Positions 40,451-49,184 of a DNA stretch of 64,000 nucleotides are shown here, one piece after another; the first letter of the stretch is position 1, and every line of letters begins with the position of its first letter. Location of the stretch: contig CAYYYL010000012.1 in assembly GCA_964475835.1 (NCBI GenBank), positions 14,986-78,985 on the forward strand, given 5' to 3'. Below the pieces are notes generated by a model. The model saw only the letters and a program-made list of their open reading frames with translations. It was not told where the DNA came from and ran no database searches. The DNA is from JABDCI01 sp964475835 (GTDB taxonomy: Bacteria; Verrucomicrobiota; Verrucomicrobiia; JABWAM01). A program made the position numbers and the translations under genes.

Positions 40451-42172
40451 CTACAAACGCCTCACTTCATGGTGTTCCATAAAAAGAACATCCATGTTCG
40501 CCTGAAGAAAACATTGGATCGCATCCTCGGGAGTGCACACCATGGGTTCGCTGTCGTTGAATGAGGTGTTGATGATCAAGCCGGTTCCTGTGAGTTTTTT
40601 GAATTCGGAAATCAATTCATAATAAACCGGATTCTGCTCCCGATGGACAGTCTGGAGACGTCCCGTCCCGTCCACATGCAACGCGCCAGGGATTTTTGAA
40701 ATCTGATCGGATCGCGCTTTGAAAACGAGCAGCATGAAAGGGGAAACATCCCCCCGCTCAAAAAAATCAGCCACATCCTCCCCGAGCACCGACGGCGCAA
40801 AGGGCCGGAAGGATTCCCGATGCTTGACCCTTGCATTGAGAATTTCCTTCACCCCTGCCCTGCGGGGATCCGCCAGAATGCTCCGATTTCCAAGGGCCCG
40901 GGGTCCGAATTCCATCCTTCCCTGAAACCAACCCACCACACTTCCCTCCGCGATGCATCGTGCCGCATCCCGCTCGGGATGGTCCACCCGGCGGACTTTC
41001 AGATTTTTCCCAAGCAGGGCTTTCAGTATCTCCTCCTCCCCAAATGAAGGCCCCCATGACGCATGCTTCATTTCGAAGGAACGCTTTTTGCCACATAATT
41101 GATGTTGAACATAAAACGCCGCACCCAGGGCCGTTCCATCGTCTCCTGCCGCGGGTTGAATGTAGAGTTGTTTGAAGGGAGTCTCCGGGGAGATGCGCCT
41201 GTTGACGACACTGTTCAGAGCCACGCCACCGGCATAACAAAGTCGTGTTTCACCCGTAAGATCTGCAAGATGCCCCGCGAGTTTCAAAACCACCTCCTCC
41301 AGATGCGCCTGCATGGAAGCCGCCACATCGAGAAATCGGACATCCAGCGGTTCATCGATTTTTCGGGGTGGCCCCAGCAACCGGATCAGTTTGTCGCTGT
41401 AAAGTTCCCCCACCATCGGAGATCCCTCGCTCCAGGTCATCGCCACGCCGCGGGTATGATGCGTGAAATAATCCAATCCCAGACGAATCAATCCATCGGG
41501 ATCAAACCCCATCAACCTGCGCATTTCCTCCATGCGGGTGGGCTTTCCGAGAGAGGCGAGCGCCATCACCTTGCCCTCATCTCCATAGTGGGGAAATCCG
41601 AGAAATTGCGTCAGGGCTGTGTAAAAAATCCCCAGGGAATGGGGAAAGTGGATTCGTTGCAGGACACGGATACGACTTCCCTCCCCCATCCCAATCAATC
41701 CGCTGCAAAAATCCCCGAATCCATCGAGGGTAAGGATGGCGCTGCGCTCAAAAGGTGAGACAAAAAAAGCACTGGCCGCATGGGCGAGATGATGTTCCAC
41801 GTTATGAAGCCGCACATGTGCTGGCAATCCTCCCGGGTGAAGCTCCTCAAAACGAGCGCGCACAGAGCTCACGGCAAGGGTGCTCCCGGCGGACTTCCAG
41901 GTATTCCTTCGCAACCAGAGTCCGGAGAGCAGAACATGCCGGAGTTTGCTGGAGAGATTCGCCCATGGTTTGCGGGACACCGCCACATGATCAAGATCGC
42001 CCAACCCGATCCCCGCTTCGTGAAGGCAATAGCCCACCGCATGCCTCGGAAATCCTGCGCAATGTTTGTGACGATTGAAGCGCTCCTCCGCCGCAGCGGC
42101 AACCAGCCGGCCATCCACCAGCAATGCCGCCGCCGCATCGCCATGATATGCGTTCAAACCCAGAATCTTCAT
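40451..42172 (-). CDS. NodU/CmcH-family carbamoyltransferase
   Basis: 573 residues. N-terminal Kae1/YrdC-like ASKHA domain: ILGLNAYHGDAAAALLVDGR, AAAEERFNRHKHCAGFPRHA, HHLAHAASAFFVSPFERSA, ILTLDGFGDFCSGLI, GDEGKVMALASLGKP and CYAGGVALNSVVNRRI. C-terminal domain: GWFQGRMEFGPRALGNRSIL, ADPRR and LIINTSFNDSEPMVCTPEDA. All are typical of NodU/CmcH enzymes that transfer carbamoyl from carbamoyl phosphate, via carbamoyl-AMP, to sugar or antibiotic hydroxyls. First gene of a tight four-gene minus-strand operon. Confidence 0.92.
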   Translation of the reverse strand: MKILGLNAYHGDAAAALLVDGRLVAAAAEERFNRHKHCAGFPRHAVGYCLHEAGIGLGDLDHVAVSRKPWANLSSKLRHVLLSGLWLRRNTWKSAGSTLAVSSVRARFEELHPGGLPAHVRLHNVEHHLAHAASAFFVSPFERSAILTLDGFGDFCSGLIGMGEGSRIRVLQRIHFPHSLGIFYTALTQFLGFPHYGDEGKVMALASLGKPTRMEEMRRLMGFDPDGLIRLGLDYFTHHTRGVAMTWSEGSPMVGELYSDKLIRLLGPPRKIDEPLDVRFLDVAASMQAHLEEVVLKLAGHLADLTGETRLCYAGGVALNSVVNRRISPETPFKQLYIQPAAGDDGTALGAAFYVQHQLCGKKRSFEMKHASWGPSFGEEEILKALLGKNLKVRRVDHPERDAARCIAEGSVVGWFQGRMEFGPRALGNRSILADPRRAGVKEILNARVKHRESFRPFAPSVLGEDVADFFERGDVSPFMLLVFKARSDQISKIPGALHVDGTGRLQTVHREQNPVYYELISEFKKLTGTGLIINTSFNDSEPMVCTPEDAIQCFLQANMDVLFMEHHEVRRL

Positions 42173-42236
42173 CGAATGAAGTCAGACGTACAGGATTCCC
42201 TGCCGCGTGTGAAATAGATTCATTGATAGAGGATGT

Positions 42237-42317
42237 TGTAGCGACCCCCGATGAGCGCCGACCGGCAATCACTCGCCTCGCCGAAGCCTCCGGCGTAGCG
42301 CGGGTAGACCGCCGCTG
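42237..42317. repeat. 81-nt palindromic dispersed repeat, copy 1
   Basis: Aligns without gaps to 61818-61898 (72 of 81 bases identical by my count). The middle (TCACTCGCCTCGCCGAAGCC and on) is identical over 36 bases and contains the small hairpin CCGAAGCCTCCGG. It lies between the divergent carbamoyltransferase and peptide-binding protein genes. REP-like mobile palindromes behave this way; no transposase is seen. Confidence 0.75.
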
Positions 42318-42372
42318 AAAAACAGATCCTCGACAACCCTTCCCAAAATGAGCTCTGATGAAATGAAATCCC

Positions 42373-44322
42373 ATGGTTCCGCGTGTTTTTCACCTCCTGC
42401 TGGCGTGCGCGCTCGTCGCGGGTTGCAGCAACGATCCGCATCCTCCGCCTTTTCACGAAAAACGTCCCGATGGCACACCCTGGCAGGTTTCCTTCCGGCC
42501 GTTTCCGGACGATCCGCGCTCGCTCGACCCCCAATTCAGTTACGACACCGTCAGCCATTCCATCATCTGCCTTATTTACGAAGGCATGCTGCAATACCAC
42601 CCGTTCAAAACCGATCCCTACGAATTGATCCCCTGCCTTGCGGAAAAGATGCCCGAACGCGTCCTCACTCCGGACGGACATCCCGCATATCGATTTCAAA
42701 TCAAACGCGGCATCTCCTTTGAGGCCGATTCGTGTTTCCTTTCCTCCCAGGGAAAAGGCCGTGAGCTGACCGCCTCGGACATGGCGTACACCTTTCATCG
42801 CATCGCCGACCCGAAGGTGGAATGCCCCGTCTTTTCAACGCTTGCCGAATACATCGTAGGCCTCCAATCCTGCAATGAAGAGGCCAGGAAAACCGGTTCC
42901 TACGACTATTCGAAACCTTTTCCCGGCATTCGCATCCTCGACGACCACACGTTCGACATCGTCCTGCTGAAACCCTTTCCCCAGTTGCTCTATTGGATGG
43001 CCATGCCCTTCACGGCCCCCGTGGCCCGCGAAGCCGTGGAATATTATGACGGAAAGACCCACGACGGAATCGTCCGGGAACAGTTCAAGTTCAAGCCCGT
43101 CGGCACGGGCCCGTTTCATCTGGTCGAATGGAAAAAAGGACTCTCGTTGAGGCTGGTCCGGAATGCGGACTATTCGGCCACACGATTTCCAAAAGATGGA
43201 TGGCCTGTTTCCGAAGCCGCACGCTATGAGGAAATGGCGGGAAAACCGATCCCTTTCCTTGATGAAATGAATTTTCGCATCATTCGCGAAAGCATCCCCG
43301 CATGGCTACTTTTCCGACAGGGCTTTCTCGAAGGCGCCGGCGTGGGCAAGGATGTCTTCGATACCGCCGTCAGTGCACGCCAGGAGTTGACATCTGAATA
43401 TCAGAAACGTGGCGTCTGGCTTTACAAAGACGCGGAACCCTCCACCTACTATTTTCTCTTCAACATGCAGGATCCCGTCGTCGGAAAAAACCGGAAGCTG
43501 CGACAAGCCATCTCCGCAGTCTATGACATGGAGCTGGAGAATGATATTTTCATGAATGGCATCTACCTCAATGCCCAGCAACTTCTTCCACCGGGCGTCT
43601 ATGGATACCAACCCGGATTCCAGAATCCCTATCGTCAAAACAATCTCGAGCAGGCAAAACGGCTTCTCGCTGAAGCTGGTTATCCCCGTGGTTACGATGC
43701 CAAAACAGGCAAGCAGCTGCAATTGACACTCGACATGACAGTTGATGATGCGGAATCCCGTCAGCACGCGGAGTTTCAAAAGGAGCAGATCGAAAAACTG
43801 GGCATCAAGGTGAAAATCGAGGAGAACCTGTGGGCCGCCCAGCAGGACAAGGTAGATCGTGGCAATTTTCAATTCACAGCCTATGGATGGCACGCAGACT
43901 ATCCTGATCCGGAAAACTTTTTTTTTCTTTTTTACGGAAAAAACGCGGCTCCCGAAGGCAACAACTACTGCCGATACTCAAACGCCGAGTTTGACACGTT
44001 GTTCGAACAGATGCGCGCCATCGAAAACTCTCCCCAACGACTTGATCTCGTTCATCGCCTGAACTCCATGCTCGTGGAGGATTGCCCATTCATTCCACTC
44101 TACTATCCCGTCGTTTTTCGGCTCAGCCAGCCCTGGGCCCCACGCGTGGTGTTGAACCCGCTTGTCTTTAGCGGACCGAAATACACCCGGATCGATCCCA
44201 TCCTCCGAAAACAAAAACAGGAGGAATGGAATCGCAAGCCCCTGTGGCCCCTCGGCATCCTCGCCGCAACCCTGGTGATCGCAGGGCTTTTTGCCTATAA
44301 CTGGAGCCAACGCCATGGCTAG
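42373..44322 (+). CDS. Peptide ABC transporter substrate-binding protein (OppA/DppA type)
   Basis: 649 residues of the SBP_bac_5 family. Lipoprotein signal MVPRVFHLLLACALVAGCSN. Family features include DPRSLDPQFSYDTVSHSIIC with LIYEGMLQY, PERVLTPDGHPAYRFQIKRG, ELTASDMAYTFHRIADPKV, GTGPFHLVEWKKG, RKLRQAISAVYDME and a late YGWHADYPDPENFFFLFYG. Unusually, it also ends with a membrane helix (WPLGILAATLVIAGLFAYNW, about 621-640), so it would be held at both ends. The gene overlaps oppB by 8 nt. Cluster VII specificity (oligopeptide, dipeptide or other) cannot be set from sequence alone. Confidence 0.9.
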   Translation: MVPRVFHLLLACALVAGCSNDPHPPPFHEKRPDGTPWQVSFRPFPDDPRSLDPQFSYDTVSHSIICLIYEGMLQYHPFKTDPYELIPCLAEKMPERVLTPDGHPAYRFQIKRGISFEADSCFLSSQGKGRELTASDMAYTFHRIADPKVECPVFSTLAEYIVGLQSCNEEARKTGSYDYSKPFPGIRILDDHTFDIVLLKPFPQLLYWMAMPFTAPVAREAVEYYDGKTHDGIVREQFKFKPVGTGPFHLVEWKKGLSLRLVRNADYSATRFPKDGWPVSEAARYEEMAGKPIPFLDEMNFRIIRESIPAWLLFRQGFLEGAGVGKDVFDTAVSARQELTSEYQKRGVWLYKDAEPSTYYFLFNMQDPVVGKNRKLRQAISAVYDMELENDIFMNGIYLNAQQLLPPGVYGYQPGFQNPYRQNNLEQAKRLLAEAGYPRGYDAKTGKQLQLTLDMTVDDAESRQHAEFQKEQIEKLGIKVKIEENLWAAQQDKVDRGNFQFTAYGWHADYPDPENFFFLFYGKNAAPEGNNYCRYSNAEFDTLFEQMRAIENSPQRLDLVHRLNSMLVEDCPFIPLYYPVVFRLSQPWAPRVVLNPLVFSGPKYTRIDPILRKQKQEEWNRKPLWPLGILAATLVIAGLFAYNWSQRHG

Positions 44323-45289
44323 TTATCTAATCCGCCGCATTCTCTACATGATTCCGATCATTTTCGGCGTCATGTTGATCACGTTCCTCCTCTTTTTCGT
44401 GATCCAGTCCCCCAAAGCCATGGCGCAGAGGATCCTCGGCCCGAAAGCCAAACCGGAAGCCCTTCAGAACTGGCTTCACAACCGGGGCTATGACAAGCCC
44501 CGCTTCATCAACACGCAACCGGGTCAACCCTTATGGGACTCCCAGTTCGTCCATCAGATGAAGTCGCTGGCCACGTTCGACCTGGGCTATTCGGATGCCA
44601 CCGGCGAAAGCATCGCCAACATGTTCAAACGGGGAGCCATCCCCTCGCTCATGATCACAGTACCGAGTTTTATTTTTGGATTTCTGTTGTCCTTAAGTCT
44701 TGCCCTGTTTTTCGTTTTTGTTCGCCATTCCCGAATCGATCTGACGGGGATCATCACCTGCGTCGCCATGATGAGCATCCCGATCCAGGTCTATGTGATT
44801 TTCGGACAGTGGCTCATTGCCGTTAAAACATCTTATTTCCCGGCCTTTGGCTTCTATCCCGCAGGCCTTTCCACGGCAAAATTTCTACTCCTGCCGGTGC
44901 TTGTCTATACCATTGCGGATCTGGGGGGTGAAGTGCGCCTATTTCGCACCATTTTTTTGGAGGAAATCCAGCAGGAGTACATCAAGACCGCGCTGGCCAA
45001 GGGGGTCTCTCCCTTGCGGCTGCTCTTCGTTCATGTGCTCAAAAACGGAATGATTTCAATCATCACCCTGGTGGTCGCCTCGCTTCCCTTTCTCATCATT
45101 GGCTCCCTCGTACTGGAAAACTTTTTCGGCATTCCAGGACTTGGGAATCTCACGGTGAATGCCATCCGAACCTCGGACTTTGCCGTGGTCCGTGCCACCG
45201 TTTACCTTGGATCCCTTCTCTATCTCCTGGGCCTTCTCCTGACGGATATTTGTTACGCTGCGGTGGACCCACGCATTCGTTTCCAATGA
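44315..45289 (+). CDS. oppB: Peptide ABC transporter permease (OppB type)
   Basis: 324 residues from the ATG at 44315 (MASYLIRRILYMIPIIFGVM), which overlaps the substrate-binding gene. OppB/DppB features: an N-terminal RRILYMIPIIFGVMLITFLL helix, a periplasmic loop, then the five-helix core with the EAA loop (EYIKTALAKGVSPLRLLFVH) and LPFLIIGSLVLENFFGIPGL. The stop is shared with oppC (ATGA). No start signal is seen in the overlap, so coupling is likely. Confidence 0.92.
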   Translation: MASYLIRRILYMIPIIFGVMLITFLLFFVIQSPKAMAQRILGPKAKPEALQNWLHNRGYDKPRFINTQPGQPLWDSQFVHQMKSLATFDLGYSDATGESIANMFKRGAIPSLMITVPSFIFGFLLSLSLALFFVFVRHSRIDLTGIITCVAMMSIPIQVYVIFGQWLIAVKTSYFPAFGFYPAGLSTAKFLLLPVLVYTIADLGGEVRLFRTIFLEEIQQEYIKTALAKGVSPLRLLFVHVLKNGMISIITLVVASLPFLIIGSLVLENFFGIPGLGNLTVNAIRTSDFAVVRATVYLGSLLYLLGLLLTDICYAAVDPRIRFQ

Positions 45290-46299
45290 CCTCTCCATGG
45301 CTTGAAAATTTCGCGGTATTTCTCCTCGTCCTCTCGATGGGCGGAGCGTTCTGGTTCATGGCCCGGTCACCCCGTTGGGAGCGCGCTACACGTCGCTTCC
45401 GCAAAGACCGAATCGGGCTGATCTCCGCATGCGTGATCGGAATTTATCTTTTCATCGGCCTGCTTGACTCCATCCAGGTTCCCACAGAGCCCCACAACCA
45501 GCGTACCGTCCTCGATTGGTTTTTCCACAACACCCCAAGGGAACGTTCCTACAGCGCCCCGCTGGCACGGACCACCTATTCCTCCACTCGCCCCCAACCC
45601 CTTCAGGGAAAACACCTCCTCGGCACGGACGTCCTCGGAAAGGATGTCCTGCTACAAACCCTCAAAGCCTGCCGGACCACTCTGATCATCGGCGGCCTCA
45701 CCAGTCTCATCTACATTCCGCTTGGAACCCTTTTGGGTGTGCTGGCGGGCTACCACCGGCGACGGGTCGACGATCTGATTCAATACATTTACAGCACGCT
45801 GGCCACCATCCCCAGCATTCTCCTTCTGATTGCGATCATCATGGCGCTTGGAAAAGGGCTTCCCCAAATTTCCGTCGCTCTGGGTATCACGGCATGGGTG
45901 GGGCTTTGCCGGTTGATCCGGGGCGAGACCATGCGTCAATGTGAACGTCCCTACGTGGAGGCAGCCCGTGCGCTGGGACAAAACAGCCGCCAGATCATCT
46001 GCAGACATATCCTTCCGAATGTAATGCATCTCGTGATGATCAATTTCATTCTCGGATTCTCGGGATTCGTCATGACGGAATCGATCCTCAGCTATCTCGG
46101 GGTGGGAGTCCCCGTGGGAACCCCATCCTGGGGCCAGATGATCGATTCGGCGCGCATGGAACTCGCCCGTGAACCCGCCGTCTGGTGGAATCTGACCGCC
46201 GCAGCCTCCGCCCTTTTCCTCCTCGTTCTTGCTCTCAACCTTCTCGGTGACTCCTTGCGCAAGGCCTTCGATCCACGAGGCACCTCGGTTTCACGCTAA
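45286..46299 (+). CDS. oppC: Peptide ABC transporter permease (OppC type)
   Basis: 337 residues from the ATG at 45286 overlapping the oppB stop. It has two helices in the N-terminal extension (FAVFLLVLSMGGAFWF; GLISACVIGIYLFIGLL), a GTDVLGKDVLLQTLKACRTT element that is typical of OppC/DppC proteins (GTDxLGRDxLSR), the EAA loop (YVEAARALGQNSRQIICRHI) and SILSYLGVGVPVGTPSWGQM before the last helices. Forms the permease heterodimer with OppB. The ATPase genes follow only after two small membrane-protein genes. Confidence 0.92.
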   Translation: MTSPWLENFAVFLLVLSMGGAFWFMARSPRWERATRRFRKDRIGLISACVIGIYLFIGLLDSIQVPTEPHNQRTVLDWFFHNTPRERSYSAPLARTTYSSTRPQPLQGKHLLGTDVLGKDVLLQTLKACRTTLIIGGLTSLIYIPLGTLLGVLAGYHRRRVDDLIQYIYSTLATIPSILLLIAIIMALGKGLPQISVALGITAWVGLCRLIRGETMRQCERPYVEAARALGQNSRQIICRHILPNVMHLVMINFILGFSGFVMTESILSYLGVGVPVGTPSWGQMIDSARMELAREPAVWWNLTAAASALFLLVLALNLLGDSLRKAFDPRGTSVSR

Positions 46300-46374
46300 A
46301 CATTAAAATGGCAGACACCCCCATGACTTTATCGAAAATACAAATTTGAAACCCAATAAGAGTGAACGACATGT

Positions 46375-46572
46375 ATGAATCTTAAATCCATTACCTTCCT
46401 CGCCGTCATCGGTCAGATCATCGAACTGGTCTATTGGCAATCGACCTCTCTTTTTCATCTTTACAGGGTTTTTGGGGAAGGATTCCTGCAATTGTTTGGC
46501 CTGCTTGTCGCCGTGGTCGGGCATGGCAGCCTGATCCTTTTTCTCTTCACCCTTTACTCCAGACAGAAGTAA
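46375..46572 (+). CDS. Small two-helix membrane protein
   Basis: 65 residues, MNLKSITFLAVIGQIIELVY and LQLFGLLVAVVGHGSLILFL, predicted as two membrane helices with a short loop. It ends 3 nt before the next membrane-protein gene, so the two are probably translated together. No family recognised. It lies inside the peptide-transporter locus. Confidence 0.6.
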   Translation: MNLKSITFLAVIGQIIELVYWQSTSLFHLYRVFGEGFLQLFGLLVAVVGHGSLILFLFTLYSRQK

Positions 46573-46575
46573 TCC

Positions 46576-47403
46576 ATGTCCGACGACATCTATTCCATTT
46601 TGGGCATTGAGAAAGAATCCCCAACCAAAAGGTCGAATACTGCCCCGACAGCTTCGCCACTTTCACAACCAGAAGCGCCTTCTCAGACACCGACGGACGA
46701 GGAAGTGGAGACCTTCAAAAAAACATGCAATTGGTTTGTCGTGGGTGAGAATTCGACGGGACGATGGTTTTGTACCAAAAAGGAATTTGCGGATATTTTC
46801 CGAAGGAATATTCTCGAAGGCACATTTACAGCCGCCTGTACCGTGGACGTGCATGTTAAAACAAAGGATGGGAAGTGGAACAAAACCAGCTCATCCCTTG
46901 CCCAGTTTGCGAAAAGGCACTTTAAAATTGGGGTATTGTACGAACCGGTTTGGAGTCACGCGATGGCAGGCCTGAAGTGGGGTGCTTTGAGTGGAATTGT
47001 CCTGAAGTACCTGGACACCCTGTTTTTACTGGGTTCGATCGACCCTCGGATGGCGTTTTTGTTTTTGGTGGTAACGGGGGTATGCGTTATTCCCCGCCTG
47101 GGCATGCCATTGGTAATTGTCGTTTCCATTTCCCTATACAGATTCACCAAAGCGAACCTTTTTATCACGCTTCTTGCGGTCATGTTGTTCGGTTCGATCC
47201 TTGGCTGTTTGCCCGGCATGGCGATTGGCGGAGCGATCGGATTTCTCCGCAGAAAGAACCTCCCTGTCGCTTCGGATGCCACACCGGAACGAAGTGGATT
47301 GGTGTGGAAGGTCATGGTGCTCCCCTTGCTTGGAAGCGTGATTATTTTGGGTGGCTACTTCGGTGTCGTTAACCCCTGGTTCCAACAGATTTTGAGTAAA
47401 TAA
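46576..47403 (+). CDS. Membrane protein with GYF-like N-terminal domain
   Basis: 275 residues. A polar, Pro/Ser-rich start (about 1-45) is followed by NWFVVGENSTGRWFCTKKEF, then KTKDGKWNKTSSSLAQFA, an aromatic layout reminiscent of GYF_2 domains. After residue 120 come four to five membrane helices (LKWGALSGIVLKYLDTLFLL, MAFLFLVVTGVCVIP, LFITLLAVMLFGSILGCLPG, VLPLLGSVIILGGYFGVV). It sits between oppC and oppD on the same strand. GYF_2 is my reading and needs a profile search; role unknown. Confidence 0.6.
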   Translation: MSDDIYSILGIEKESPTKRSNTAPTASPLSQPEAPSQTPTDEEVETFKKTCNWFVVGENSTGRWFCTKKEFADIFRRNILEGTFTAACTVDVHVKTKDGKWNKTSSSLAQFAKRHFKIGVLYEPVWSHAMAGLKWGALSGIVLKYLDTLFLLGSIDPRMAFLFLVVTGVCVIPRLGMPLVIVVSISLYRFTKANLFITLLAVMLFGSILGCLPGMAIGGAIGFLRRKNLPVASDATPERSGLVWKVMVLPLLGSVIILGGYFGVVNPWFQQILSK

Positions 47404-47498
47404 TCATGCTTCATTGTCACCCCCATTCCCTCAACACCCCGCATAAACTTTCGAATTCTCGCTTTTTCCTCACAAAATCCCTGCTAGATTGAAGTTCC

Positions 47499-48350
47499 AT
47501 GACTGCGCTTCTCGACGTTCGCAATCTCCGCATCCAATTCCGCACGGAGGACGGCGATGTCCAGGCAGTCGATGATATCAGCTTCTCCGTTCAGACCGGT
47601 GAAACCGTCGCGCTCGTCGGGGAAAGCGGAAGTGGGAAAAGCGTGACGGCTCTTTCCCTTTCGCGACTGGTTCCCACGCCACCCGCGCACTACCAGGGTG
47701 GACAGATCCTGTTCGAAGGCGGGAATGTGCTCGATTTTTCGAAACACCAGCTGCAGAAACTTCGCGGTGGGAAAATCGCCTATGTTTTTCAGGAACCGTC
47801 CACCTCGTTGAATCCTGTCTATCGCATTCGTAATCAGATCGCTGAGGCCATTCACCTGCATCGCCCGGAGGTGAAGGATATTCGTGAGGAAATTCACAAA
47901 CTCCTCGATCTGGTCGGCATTCGCGATCCCGCCCGAAGCATGGAATCGTACCCTCACCAGTTATCCGGCGGCATGCAGCAGCGGGTGATGATCGCCATGG
48001 CGCTGGCATGCCAGCCCAAACTGCTTGTCGCCGACGAACCCACCACGGCATTGGACGTCACGATCCAGGCGCAGATCCTCGACCTGCTGCGCGATCTCCG
48101 CAAAAAGAATGACATGTCCGTGCTGCTCATCACCCACAATTTCGCCATCGTTTCCCATCTCGCCGATCGGGTGCTGGTGATGTACCGGGGCAAAATTGTG
48201 GAACAAGGGCCCACACAGGAGGTGCTGCGTCAGCCAAAACATCCCTACACGCAGGCGTTGCTCGCATGCATTCCGAAACTCGGCGGATCCCAACCTCGTT
48301 TGACCACCATCGATCACGAGGCTCTTTCCGGAAGGCAACCCGTCTCATGA
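47499..48350 (+). CDS. oppD: Peptide ABC transporter ATP-binding protein (OppD type)
   Basis: 283 residues. Walker A GESGSGKS, Q-loop FQEPSTSLNP, signature LSGGMQQRVMIAMAL, Walker B LLVADEPTTALDV, and the switch histidine in LLITHNF. The C-terminus PKHPYTQALLACIPKLG is the OppD/F oligopeptide extension, but no four-cysteine FeS motif is seen. A -10-like TAGATT lies 8 nt before the ATG. It overlaps oppF by ATGA. Paired with OppF it would power the OppBC channel. Confidence 0.93.
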   Translation: MTALLDVRNLRIQFRTEDGDVQAVDDISFSVQTGETVALVGESGSGKSVTALSLSRLVPTPPAHYQGGQILFEGGNVLDFSKHQLQKLRGGKIAYVFQEPSTSLNPVYRIRNQIAEAIHLHRPEVKDIREEIHKLLDLVGIRDPARSMESYPHQLSGGMQQRVMIAMALACQPKLLVADEPTTALDVTIQAQILDLLRDLRKKNDMSVLLITHNFAIVSHLADRVLVMYRGKIVEQGPTQEVLRQPKHPYTQALLACIPKLGGSQPRLTTIDHEALSGRQPVS

Positions 48351-49150
48351 CATCCTCCCCATCATCTCCACTCCTCGAGGTTCGGGACCTCAAAGTGCAC
48401 TATCCCGTCCGGGGTGGAATCCTTTCCCAGGTCCGAAGCATGGTCAAGGCGGTGGACGGAGTCAGCTTTGCCATTCACGAGGGGGAAACCGTCGGGCTTG
48501 TGGGTGAAAGTGGAAGTGGAAAAACCACCGTGGGACGTGCCTTGATCCGGCTCGCTCCAGTCACGGAAGGCGATATCCTCTGGAAAAACCGCGTCATCAC
48601 CCGGCTCAACGAAAAGGAGTTCCGTCCCCTGCGAAAAGAGATCCAGATGATTTTTCAGGATCCCTTCGGTTCATTGAATCCACGCCTCACCATCGGAACA
48701 ATTGTGGGCGAAGCCCTGGAAATCCATTTTCCTGAAATGGATGCGGCCCAGCGTTCCCATCGTGTCGCCGAGCTGCTCAAGCAGGTGGGACTATTGCCGG
48801 AACATATGCGTCGTTATCCCCATGAATTCAGCGGCGGCCAGCGCCAGCGCATCGGCATCGCGCGCGCGCTTGCGGTCAACCCGCGACTCCTGATCTGCGA
48901 CGAACCCGTGAGTGCGCTCGACGTCTCCGTCCAGGCCCAGATCATCAATCTGTTGCAGGACCTTCAGGAACAGCTTGGGCTTGCGTACCTGTTCATCGGC
49001 CACGATCTGGGTGTGGTCCAGCACATGAGCGATCGCGTACTCGTGATGAACGAAGGGAAAATTGTGGAAGCAGGGGATTGCGAAACCCTCTATCGGACCC
49101 CAAAACATCCCTACACACAAAAGCTTCTGGCGGCAGTTCCCACGATCTAA
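48347..49150 (+). CDS. oppF: Peptide ABC transporter ATP-binding protein (OppF type)
   Basis: 267 residues from the ATG at 48347 overlapping the oppD stop; upstream in-frame ATGs lie inside oppD. Walker A GESGSGKTTVGRALIR, Q-loop FQDPFGSLNPR, signature FSGGQRQRIGIARALA, Walker B LLICDEPVSALDVSVQ, and switch histidine FIGHDLGV; the end PKHPYTQKLLAAVP is the OppF extension. The N-terminal HYPVRGGILSQVRSMVKAVD is the OppF-type ABC beta strand insertion. Last gene of the transporter set, 34 nt before the PHP gene. Confidence 0.93.
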   Translation: MTSSPSSPLLEVRDLKVHYPVRGGILSQVRSMVKAVDGVSFAIHEGETVGLVGESGSGKTTVGRALIRLAPVTEGDILWKNRVITRLNEKEFRPLRKEIQMIFQDPFGSLNPRLTIGTIVGEALEIHFPEMDAAQRSHRVAELLKQVGLLPEHMRRYPHEFSGGQRQRIGIARALAVNPRLLICDEPVSALDVSVQAQIINLLQDLQEQLGLAYLFIGHDLGVVQHMSDRVLVMNEGKIVEAGDCETLYRTPKHPYTQKLLAAVPTI

Positions 49151-49184
49151 CGGGTTTCTAACTGCCTTCCATCATCTCATTCCC

